This document shows, piece by piece, positions 23,150-34,200 of a stretch of 64,000 nucleotides of DNA. The DNA lies in contig CM051028.1 in assembly GCA_027627225.1 (NCBI GenBank), positions 15,843,201-15,907,200 on the forward strand, given 5' to 3'. Source of the DNA: Congeria kusceri. Taxonomy: Eukaryota > Mollusca > Bivalvia > Myida > Dreissenidae. The notes below the pieces were generated by a model. That model saw nothing but the letters and a program-made list of their open reading frames with translations, made no database searches and was not told the origin of the DNA. The position numbers and the translations under genes were made by a program. Within the stretch, counting starts at the first letter, position 1. Each line of letters opens with the position of its first letter.

Positions 23150-24600
23150 ATGTCAGTGTCATCAAACACTCGTCGCTGTACTGAATGCTGTACTAAAGTG
23201 CTACATATCACTGCTTCTTTTCAATGATGAGGCTTGGATGACTGCTGTAGTGAATATATAATTTAAAATTATTTCCTGGACTTTGCTGAAATTATGTGAA
23301 TTGAATATATTGTACAAATACTACTGGCCCGATTAAAAAGAAACTATGAGAAGCTTCATTAGCAAGTGTGTGCACAAAAAAATATGTTCCGTTTCTGATC
23401 AGTGCCTTCTTGGAGTACTTTGTGTTTGACGACTGTTCAATTTAATTGCTGTTTTTTGCCCAGTTGGTTTTTAGCAACTACAGTGTACTGTTATCATCAT
23501 TTTGTATAGAATATAGTGACCTGTTCAAATGGAATCAAATATCTTAGATGAACTTGGTCTAATTGCTTTTTTGAATTAAAAATCTCTTGTCTTGAGGTTC
23601 TAACTTCTTGGACTAGTTTTCAAATTTTCAAACGTATTGCGCGAAATTTGTGTTCCTCGAATTCAAGTGATTCCACAGTAATTAAATAAATATTTCATAA
23701 AAAAACTCACACAGTTTTAGTTGAATATATATTGATGTTTCGGCTATTCTGCCTTTTTCAAGATAATCAACAAAATGTAGCAAAGCAAAATGGTTGGAAT
23801 TATAGATGTAGAGAATGCTAAACGATGTCATACATTTAAATGTTATGCTTTCGGATTTGATACAATACAATTATTTCCGATAGAAAAATTTATAAAAAAG
23901 CAAAAATAGCAAGTTATGAAGATATTCTGGAGACCATTATTTCTTTAATCTCTATGTTAATTTTGTCAGAAAATGTGTTTCTCTACATGATAATAAGCTT
24001 TATTACGTGACTATGTTGTTTGTGTACTGCTAGTTGTTTGTGTACTGCTAATGTGCCACTGACCAATAGACTATCAGAACTGTTTGTATAAACTCCATAC
24101 CAACTAAAATATTTGCCAGGACATGACTCGGTCTGTTTATCTTGCATTTTGTGTCACTTTCTTTGCTGTGAGCAATCCACTTGCTAGTGACCAAACTTGA
24201 CAGTTGTCACACTTATACATTATTAGACTACCACTAATTTGCGTATAGAATTTAATTACAAACTGATTTTATTTGACAATGATTGCATTCTACTGATTAA
24301 TATATACAATTATATAATATATCCGGAAATTATCATGAATAAATACACTAACAAATATGTACGAGTTGTTACAGATTTATTTCAGATTGTACATTAATTG
24401 ATAGAAATATATAAAAATCTTGTACAGTTGTGTGACATCAACGCGTGCGCATAAAACGATGCAGCCTGTTTAGTTTATAAATGAAGGTCAATCACTGAAT
24501 GCCAGGTATTCCCAATTCTATCTATTACATTTAATCATAATGATTGTAAAGCTGTTAATAGGGTTAAGATTTAATGGATTGCATGTCTTAAGTAGGTTTA
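23150..24600. other. no gene seen
   Basis: AT-rich intergenic DNA; only short random frames. Confidence 0.4.
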
Positions 24601-24966
24601 AGGGGTACATCAAATATAGACACGTATTCAAAAATAATGTTTTGTGTATCGTTAAGAAAAAATAAACACAAGGTACGTTTTTCGACACACGGCTGCAGTC
24701 GGACTTGAACTCACACCTACAATGTACGCAACAACAATACCGTTGACATAAGTGGAATTTCTTCTGCATTTATATTTCATTCATAACGATTTTACTACTG
24801 CAAATGATTTTCCGTGCCCACGAAGTGTCCCACGGACAATTCTTTATAATTATTAAAAAAATATTTGGTGTTTATAAAATCGTAACCTATGTGATCAGCA
24901 ATCATTTTATAAATACTTCCCATGCTTTAGTAATATTTGACCAATCATCAGAAACCTATTCTCATT

Positions 24967-25250
24967 GGTCAGCTATCGCGTGCGCGTGTAATAGCTATCG
25001 GGTAAGCAAGTAATCACTCTCGCGTGCACACGTAATAGCTATCGCGTGCGCACGTAATAGCTATCTCGTTCGCACATAATAGCTATCGCGTGCGCTCCTA
25101 ACTCTATCGCGAACATACGAAATACTATCGCCTGCGCACGTAATATCTATCGCGTGCGCACGTTATAATATCGCGTCCGCACGTAATAACTATCGCCCGC
25201 GCACGTAATAACTATCGCGGGCTCACGTAATAACTATCGCTAATGAAATA
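24967..25250. repeat. 22-bp minisatellite, array 1
   Basis: The unit contains AGCTATCGCGTGCGCACGTA, with the internal palindrome CGTGCGCACG. About 12 diverged units. It is CpG-rich in an AT-rich setting. Confidence 0.85.
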
Positions 25251-25977
25251 GTTCCTATGTCCCCGAACCATTAAACCCCAGTGACAGCAGATCGGCCTTC
25301 GCGCGGCGCACTCACGGCGTCCAAGATATATGCAGAACGCTGAGGTGCGTGCTGTGCTGTCGCCAGCAACTTTGGGCGCTGTGACAAAGCCTAGAACCCC
25401 ATGTCGCCGCGATTATTTTGACCATATTCAATAACATCGACGTTGCTCGGCGTCTGGACGACGCGCTGGAGAGAGTGCGGTGGGAACGCCGTAGCAACGC
25501 TTTGGCGTCTTCTTAATGTCTGCAAGCGCTGTGAATAGACTAGTCTTGTTCAAAGTTTATGTATTCACCAAATGTTCAAAATTCATATATTCAACAATGA
25601 AACACTCAACTGAATGAAATAATAAGAATTATGTACGGTGTATCGTTAAGACAAAATAAACACCAGTATTTTCGATACACGGCTGCAGTCGACTTGAACT
25701 AACACCTACAAAAGCCGTGCACGTCAATGAAAATTGTACGCAACTACAGTACCGTTGACAATATTACAATTTCTTCTTCATTTATATTTCATGCATAACG
25801 ATTTGACTACTACAATTGATTTTCCTCGGCCACGAAGTGTCACGGGGATAATTCTATAAAATCATTAAAATAAATATTTGGTCTTTATAAATCGTAACGT
25901 ATGTGTTAAGAAATCATTTTTAAATACTTCTCATGCTATAGTAATAATTGACCAATAATCAGATACCTATTCTCATT

Positions 25978-26230
25978 AGTCAGCTATCGCGTGCGCACCT
26001 TATAGCTATCGCGTGCGCACGTAATCAATATCATGTGTGCACGTAACAACTATCGCGTGCACACGTAATAGCTCGCGCTTGCGCACGTAATAGCTATCGC
26101 GTTCGCACAAAATAGCTATCGCGTGCGCACATAATACTATCGCGTGCATACGTAATACTATGGCCTGCGCACGTAATAGCTATCGTGAGGCACACGTAAT
26201 AACTATCGCGTGCGCATGTAATAAATGACA
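25978..26230. repeat. 22-bp minisatellite, array 2
   Basis: Same unit as the array at 24967-25250, about 11 diverged units, within the second copy of the larger duplication. Confidence 0.85.
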
Positions 26231-26756
26231 CTAATGAAATAGTTATCATGTTCTCGAACCATTAAACCCCAGTTACAGCAAATCGGCCTTCGCGCAACGC
26301 ACCCACGGCGTCCAAAATATTTGCTGAACTCAGAGGTGCGTGCTGTGCAGTCGCCAGCAACTTTGGGCGCCCAGACAACGCCTAGAACGCCCTGTCGCCG
26401 AGATTATTTTTTCTATATTCAAAGACATCGACGTGGCTCGGCGTCTGCACGACGAGCTGGAAAGAGCGCGGTGGGAACGTAGTAGCAACAATGCGGCGTT
26501 CTTTTAAACTTTACAAGCGCCGTTAAGACGCTGTACGAAGGCTGTAGGACTGGAGCCTATATGTATCGTTATGGCGTGTTGTCGTGTTGGCGTCCTTCAA
26601 ACCCGCTAACAAGCCAGAAAGATGGCATAAAGCAGCCACCATACCAACACACATTATGAAAGATTCAGTGTCTGTTAGAAGCTCATCAGCATCTCAAATG
26701 CATATGTTTATTTCCATATTTGACTAAAACATGTTGAAATGGATGGTGTCGACTTC

Positions 26757-26825
26757 GCAAACACTGTCCTCAGTGACATGTCACACTGTCCTCAGTGGTG
26801 GGTCACACTGTCCTCAGTGGACGGT
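26757..26825. repeat. CACTGTCCTCAGTG repeat cluster
   Basis: Three closely spaced copies of ACACTGTCCTCAGTG, itself an imperfect palindrome (CACTG and CAGTG arms). Related phrases occur at 21775-21810, 22370-22405, 30280-30330 and 30522-30615. Confidence 0.6.
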
Positions 26826-27243
26826 CGCAAAAATAATCAACTCCAGTTTTCCTTGTGTCCTGGGTCCGTTTTAACAAACATTTAGAGCCTGAATCCGAGA
26901 CTTAAATACCAATAACTAAAATTTGAGACTTCTTCAGTTAGAAAATTGTTTCACTAAACAACTTCATGTTAGTGTTGTACACATTATGATGAAAGTGATG
27001 TTTTATGATAATGAAATAACGGTCTGTACGCTATATTGTTATGTTTGTGTCTTAAAAGAACAACTCAGAACATTATGCACATGTTGGAGTTGTGAAATAG
27101 TTCATGATTTTAAATTATATAGCCTTCAAATGGTACGATGTATGCGGAAAAAGTACGGCGCCTGCGCAATGCGGCGTCAGTGGTATTCGTCACTGCTGTT
27201 TATTTAAAAGAACTCCTCGCGGTGGGTAAACCTTTAAGGGGAT

Positions 27244-27700
27244 GTTACAGTGTTCCGTTTGGACCACTCGTTGTTTCGCATTGTCGACCTCTGGATTGCA
27301 AGTGCGAAAACGCGAAAGCACGATACGAGGACACGAGATAACGAAGCGATTACGCGAGATCACGATTCAAGATCGCAAAATTAATATGGAGATATTATTA
27401 GATTAAAAGATTAATAATAGACTTATAGGTTAATATCGCGATCTCCCATCGTGTTCTCGAATGTTCGACCTTTGTATTTACAGGGGCGAAAACGCGAGAT
27501 TACCCATTCTCGCATCGTAATCTCGCGTTATCGCTCCGTCGTCTCATGCCATCGAATCGTGCTTTCGCATTTTCGCCATCGTAATCCATAGAGAGAGGGG
27601 AGTGGGTGGGTGGGTCGGGGGGCGGGGAAGAGAGGGAGAGAGAGAGATTTTGAGATTTTGACAATGCTAAACAACGAGTGGTCCTAACGTGACACCGTAG
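27244..27700. mobile_element. 460-bp foldback element with terminal inverted repeats
   Basis: The left end contains GGACCACTCGTTGTTTCGCA and the right end its reverse complement with one change, within about 40 bp of imperfect inverted repeat. The interior is also self-complementary in patches (GCGAAAACGCGAAAGCACGA against TCGTGCTTTCGCATTTTCGC). No transposase. MITE-like. Confidence 0.75.
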
Positions 27701-27709
27701 GATATTAAG

Positions 27710-28560
27710 CGTGAGTTCGCACGTTAGCCACTCAAAATAATATTAAATAACGTCATGCAGTTAAAAATAAGTATAAGAAATGGTAATCTAACCACATTTA
27801 TTAAACTCTAAGGTGCAGAGTCCGGCTTTTCTGACAAATATAATTTGCGGTTTTTCCCATTACCCTTAAATTGACCTCGTACGGGTGCTGAATGGTATTT
27901 ATGAACGCAAGTTATATTTTAAAAGATAACAAATAGATTTCTTGAAAAGAAATGGATAGATATCGTTCCGGAGCTTCGTTTACGTTAATTACTCAAATAA
28001 ATAACTACAAACTACAGACTAGTGAACGCGTGTTTAACAGACGACATATCGATCTGGTTTAGGGTGCTATTCTCATTCGGACTATATACGAATGAATCAA
28101 ATGAATATTACATATTGTAATAATGCATGCTGTTCGTTCGTCCTCTGTTGTCGAAAAATATAATTTTCGGCGTTTTAGCAAAGCGAATCAGACGAATGTC
28201 AATGTAGATCCGATAGGTAATTTCACGTTTTTCTCTTGCATGAGTAGAGCTGATTAGGCATTCAGCGTTAGGATTGACTGACAGATATACACGTTAATTC
28301 TAAATCATTTACAGCGAAGTGATTTGAAACGTTATTGATACAAATGCAAATAATATGTTATTATATTTAAAAAAAAGAAAATATATTAATTATAATAAGA
28401 AACAAAACATTGAGCGTTACAGGCATTTGTTTTAATGAATGTTTGTTCAATATTCTACTACTTAGCACATGTACAGCTATATAATAACGCCTCATATCAT
28501 TGCAATAAATATTATTTAATATTTTCTATTACTGAATGTTACGATTAATAGTATCTTGTT
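27710..28560. other. no gene seen
   Basis: AT-rich intergenic DNA with no exon, RNA gene or repeat that I can support. Confidence 0.4.
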
Positions 28561-28564
28561 GTAT

Positions 28565-29655
28565 ATCAATGGTACAGTATCCTTGTAAATTGAGATAATC
28601 AAGCATTAATGTTTGCAATGAATTATGATGTATACTGGAATGGTATTATATAGCATAGTTATCCCACTGAGGGGTTTTTGTCTCCGGCCCAGACGTTAGA
28701 CGAGGCTGCCTTAATAGTTGCTAACGAGTTGCTAACGAGCGGAATTCGTTGTGTCATGCAGTATGCTCTATAATTTTGTGAAATATTGTGTATTGTTTAA
28801 TTGTTGAATATAGTTGAGAATGTTTATGTGATGCATGTGTTGTATGTATGACTCGTACAAACATAAGACGTAATAGTCTGTATCAGTCAGTCGGTCATAC
28901 CATCGACTATACTATCGGTGGTACCTTGTTGTGTCAGTGTGACAGTATCCTTGTATGTTGAGATCATAGATCATTAATGCTTGCAATTCATTATGGTGTA
29001 TACTGGAATAATATAGTATGGATATCCCACTTTGTTTTTTTTTCTCCGGTAGAGACGTAAGGCTTGGCTGCCTTGATAGTTGCTTACGAGCGGAACTCGT
29101 GGTAGCATACAGTATGCCGTATAAAATTGTGAACTGTATTGTATTTTATATTGTTCTATGATTTTAGTTGAGAATGTTTATGTGATGAATGTGTGCATAT
29201 TGTATTTTCGGACAGATGTCGTAATACAAGGCATCAGTCAGTCGGTCATACCAGCCGTTATACTATCGGTGGTACCTTGTTGTGTCAGTGTGACAATATC
29301 CTTGTATATTAAGATCATAGATCATTAATGCTTGCAATCCACCATGTTGTATACTGGAATAATATAGAATATATTATAGTTATCCCACTTTGGGATTTTT
29401 GTCTCCGGAAGAGACTGTAGGCGTGGCTGCCTTGATAGTTTCTTACGAGCGGAACTCGTGGTGGCATACAGTATGCCGTATAATGTTGTGACCTGTATTG
29501 TACTATGTATTGTTGAATGATATAGTTTAGCATGTTTATGTGATGCATGAGTGTATATTGTATGGACGGACAGAAGACGTAGTACACGGTAGTGTATATT
29601 GTATGGACGGACAGAAGACGTAGTACACGGTATCAGTCAGTCGGTCATACCAACC
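28565..29655. repeat. tandem satellite, ~360-bp unit, three copies
   Basis: Copies start near 28574, 28943 and 29294 at the phrase (C/G)A(C/A)AGTATCCTTGTA or its variants. Each contains TTAATG.TTGCAAT, TATCCCACT, TTTTGTCTCCGG and TGCAGTATGC or CAGTATGCCGTATAA, and ends CAGTCAGTCGGTCATACCA. Spacing is about 369 and 351 bp. A further 40-bp direct duplication lies at 29552-29635. Confidence 0.85.
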
Positions 29656-30275
29656 GCTATACCAGAAAACGTGTTTTTGGTTTGTTGTTTTGTTTCCCTA
29701 TCGGGAGCGTAGTTGTAAAGGGAATAAAAATGTTCAGTTTGACTTTGATAATTCAGCATGCTCGGAGTGGCATTTTCGGTCATTTATAGACCGACTTATT
29801 GAATAATCTGTCAATGCAAAATATACCCGTCGTCGTTAATTTAGCAGCAAACATCGCCATCTCTTTCAGTTTACTCAAATATCCCCATGTTCTAAGCATA
29901 TCTGCACTGTTTCACAGCATTATGTTGGATTTTATCGACAGTGCGCTGAACTGCTCCATTTTAATGAATCAGATTTCAATTTAAACGTTATCCACTCCAA
30001 ATGCGTTTGTAATGCAAAATGTTCTGTTACCGCTTTTACCGATAGAGGAAAGTTAGGTGAAAGTAATTTATACTTATTTATTATATGTATTCGATATTGG
30101 TAATTCACAAGGACTAAATCCAAATACAAATAGCGTCAACAATGATCCTCTGATCATGTTCGGTTCATATACGAACAACTAACAATGCTATAGTTAATAT
30201 TATTAATATAATAATGGCTTTAAAACTAAATTTGTAATTAAAGAGAAGCAATATAATCCAAAACTTTGTGTTATG

Positions 30276-30630
30276 TCCCCAGACAGCGGTGTGTAAAGTC
30301 CTCACTGTCTGTGTGTAAGTCCTCAGTGGTTGGGCTGTGCCCAGTTCGAATAAAACAAAAGTGCATTTACTTTAATATCCGATATATTCGAGATGTCGCT
30401 GTTATCAAATATCAAAGAATAATATTACTAAATAATAACAATAACATAATAAGCAGAGTAAAATAATATATTTTAATAAATACGATATTTTTATAATTTA
30501 AATATATTTTGTGTGTGATGTCCTCAGACAATGGTGTGTGAAGTCCCCACTGTTTGTGTGTAAGTTGTCCTCAGTGGTTGGTCTGTCCTCAGTGATAGGT
30601 CTGTCCTCAGTGTGAAGTGTATCAAGCAAC
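30276..30630. repeat. TGTCCTCAGT-type repeats, two clusters
   Basis: Two related blocks (30276-30335 and 30518-30630) share GTGTGTAAAGTCC or GTGTGTGAAGTCC, CACTGT.TGTGTGTAAGT and CCTCAGTGGTTGG. They sit next to the (GT)n tract at 30819. Open frames here are repeat by-products. Confidence 0.6.
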
Positions 30631-30815
30631 TGTCCCCATTTGTCTGTAAAATGACATGTTTTATCCTTATATTTTAGACAAGAAATAAATAGCTGTAAAC
30701 GATGGAAATGCACTATAGAGCATGTATGTGAAATTAGAAAGTCATACGATGTTTGCATAATGGTGTCCCGAGTCGACTGCAAATTTCAGGTGTCCTCAGT
30801 CTACACCGTAGACAC

Positions 30816-30818
<3 letters not shown>

Positions 30819-30877
<59 letters not shown>
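30819..30877. repeat. (GT)n microsatellite
   Basis: Pure TG tract of about 59 bp. Confidence 0.97.
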
Positions 30878-30882
<5 letters not shown>

Positions 30883-31059
30883 ATGGAGACCCACTACCGG
30901 TCTTACGTTACACACCAAACAACCCACTACATATGGGCAACCCACTACACGAACCATGGTAGTGACTTTGACATATTGTGTTTTTTTGCTAAAATTGATA
31001 TAATACTGTTCAAAAAATGTATTTTTACCATGGTATTGACTTGGCGGTTTATATTCGCA

Positions 31060-31200
31060 ATTGTGTGACGTCGTACACGGATGGTGATGTTGCCAGTTTC
31101 ATTTCTGACACACTTTGCAGCAATAATTGTGCGCATGCGCATGGATTCCAAAATGGCTGAGAACGTGGATTTTAGATGGTGAAGGAAATATAAGGTATTT
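31060..31200 (+). promoter_or_regulatory. promoter-like cluster before the SANT/Myb-like gene copy 2
   Basis: TGTGACGTCGTAC (CRE-like, about 31064) and TGTGCGCATGCGCATGG (NRF1 palindrome, about 31127-31143) are followed by CCAAAATGGCTGAG (YY1-like, 31144 on) and, at about 31194, a possible donor (TAAG|GTATTT). The same combination of NRF1 palindrome and CRE sites precedes copy 1. Confidence 0.5.
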
Positions 31201-34200
31201 GTATGCTCAATACGTTCATTTTAAATACGATATTAGGCGGATAAATAATAAATGCAATTTTGTATAAAATAAAGCGCATGTAGGCTGTTATACTGCTTCT
31301 TTTCGGATATAAACAAACACGATTGGTCTAACGAAGGGTCATTCGTCCGAGCTTGTAGTTGTAAACATTTTCAAAATTCAATTTAACCTTTAAAGGTGAT
31401 GTGGAAAAGCAGCTCAACGGCACCGTGATCGGAAACAGAAAAAATATTCAATTTCCATTAGTATTTGTCAAATACGATGTCATTGATTATAGTTTTGTAA
31501 ATCATAATCGGTAACTGGTCAGCTCGTACCCTAGTTAATTTGTACCCAGTCTCCGCGAAAGTCGTGAATTTATTACTGGCCAAGATGACCGGTAGTTCTC
31601 CAAATATTACTGGCCCGGACAAACTATTACTGGCCACTTATTTTTGGCAAGAAACATTTAAATACGATAAAAACAATATCTTCGAAGAAAACTAAAACAA
31701 TATGCACTAGAAAGTGCTTTGTTAATTAAAGCTACTACATGTACTATCAGCATGTTAATTTTGCAATATATATATATGAATTCAATTGTATTGGTCGAAG
31801 TCCCTTCAAAGTCTTCAACACAATCGGTTACCCTCAAGTATGACATTATGACTGTTGTGGAAACAGATACAGCAATTGCTGTCATAATATATTTTTGACC
31901 GAAATTTTCACCGGGCACGAGGACCAGTATTCGGACAGTTTTTCCCGGACCTCACAGATTTTTATCGGCAAGGTCTGATGGTCTTTCGCGGAGACAGGTA
32001 CCCTCATTAATATAATGGTTTGCTATATCTATATATATATCTACAGATACAATACAGCATTGTAGGTGCTGAACAAATTTATTGTAAATCTTTGTAACTT
32101 TGAAATTTTCCTTCAGGTTCTGTCTGCAATGAGGCCTCAAAGAAAGAAAGGCGATAAGTGGGTGTTTAAGAAGACTGACCTATTTCTGAAAGAGGATGAA
32201 GAAAACGGTATGTGCATCAATTCATGTTCATAAACACTGTTCCACATACACACTGTGTCCACATAATCTCCTGTGCAAAAGTTAATAATCACAATGCAAT
32301 TAGAGCAATTTAAGATAAATTTTTATCGTTATTGATTGGGCTTTCCATTTCGTTTATGTTTTGCAATAATTCCCACAATGTGGAAATCTAGACTTGAATT
32401 TTGTTTACTTCGATTGTGTTTTTTTATTACAATTAAAAACTGCCTGTTGTAGAAAAAAATAATATAATTGCTGAGTCGAAAAGTTGTTCAACTATTATTG
32501 AGTCAGGAGAAATATTAACGATATCCAATTGTTGTACAAAGTATTTAGTCAAACTTCGGAATTTCTGTTTTTGGTCAAAGAAACATGTGAATACATTTAA
32601 CACCATTTTGACTTAAGAAATTATATCTGACAGGCATTATAATTTAAATGATCCTGCTAATGTTGCACATTATATTTTGAATAGAAGCTATTATTAACTC
32701 ATTATTGTATATGTTTGATTAAATTTGTATTAAAATAATAAAAGGTCATTAAACGCCTATAGTTAATTATTTTGAATGGAAATTGCTTCTCTAAAAAGAA
32801 ACTATAATGCCTGTCAGATATAATAAGTCAAAATGGTGTTAAGTTGATTTAACAACGTGTAACCTGCTGTTACAACATAATGATTGGAAAGTTGAAGAAT
32901 CAGAAAACGGCCGATTTATACACGAGAGCTTGTGGTGAAATCCCAATTAACAATAGTTATGAGAACGCAGTGTTTAGTTGATAAAAAAAAACGTAATGAA
33001 TTAATTACGAACAAAATATGATGAATATATAACTTAAATTTTCTAATAGGAAATATAAAAAATTGCTTCACGGAAGCCTATAAAAACTCTGGTATAATTT
33101 TGTTAGGCAGTCGCGTTACCGCAAACAAACAATTTTTTAAGGATGGCCTTATGACCATTCCTTATCCACCCATATCACCCAACCTCACTTTGGCCTAGAC
33201 GTAATTTGGACTTAAAATATTAGAAATGGGTCGTCCAGCACGAGCAATAAGCATGTGTGTTTATCGAACGCAGCATCTTGTTTTAAAGGAAAATAAAAAT
33301 ATGCCTAATGTGTAATTTTTGCTCTAATATATAAACTAAAAAGTACAAACACGTTACTGGGATTATAAATATAAATTACAAAATAGCCAAAGCATTCCGA
33401 CAAAGCTCATCAGAGCATAATATAATACAGTAAATATATAAATGAAATGTTGCTATTTGAAACTTGTTTTGAAATCCTAACAGTATTGTTATTTTGATAA
33501 TGCAGTTCTAAAAGTTGTGACGTTAGTATCCATGCCAGGCGTGAGACCAGTCCATTGCCAACTTGAATTTAAGCTGTAGATTATATTTCATGGGATTGTG
33601 TAATATTATTGAGTTTGCATTTAGCTACAGAACTGCGTTTTTGAGCAAGCAATCAATTTTATTCGCCTAAAACTGTTATTTATTAAAAATTATAATATAT
33701 CAAAACTTATCAATTAGTCAAGGTAAGCAATTTGATCTGTAATAATTGACAAAATCCTGTCCGTATCAATCCTCGAACCATATCTGCTGTGTTTCAACAA
33801 ATAAAAGCACAGAAAAAAATGAGTGCAAGAAAATGGATCGCTGTCTCAATTAAAGATAACTTACAATAAAGATCTTGAAAACTAGATTTTTAGCTCTTCC
33901 CAACATTGTTCAGGGAACTATACAATCTCAATATGCCATAATTGTGGATAATGTGATTGGTAATTTACTTAGATATTTCAATAGAATTAGTTATTTCCAA
34001 TAGAATAGTCAGTATGAAAGTAACATATAAGGAACTTACTGTATAGTAAGTTTTCAGACCCCTCTACATTTTCGGATAATAATATTTTCCATATACATGA
34101 AAAGAAATAGGTTTTCCCGTACGAATTCATAGGGATAAAAGCTGTAGGCATCATTTAAAAGACAGTGCTACTAACTGTAGCATTTTAACCATATTTGGTT

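Larger units (their letters stand above)
24628..26515. repeat. two tandem ~0.9-kb units, each with a CG-rich 22-bp minisatellite
   Basis: Unit 1 is about 24628-25515 and unit 2 about 25618-26515. Both run through the same landmarks: GTGTATCGTTAAGA, ACGGCTGCAGTC, TTATATTTCAT(T/G)CATAACGA, TCTCATT(G/A)GTCAGCTATCGCG, the 22-bp array, TAAACCCCAGT(G/T)ACAGCA and TCGCCAGCAACTTTGGGCGC. The minus strand near 24700 and 25690 has a GAGTTCAAGTC/TAGTTCAAGTC box B-like sequence, hinting at a tRNA-derived part. The units are diverged, so the duplication is not very recent. Confidence 0.8.
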
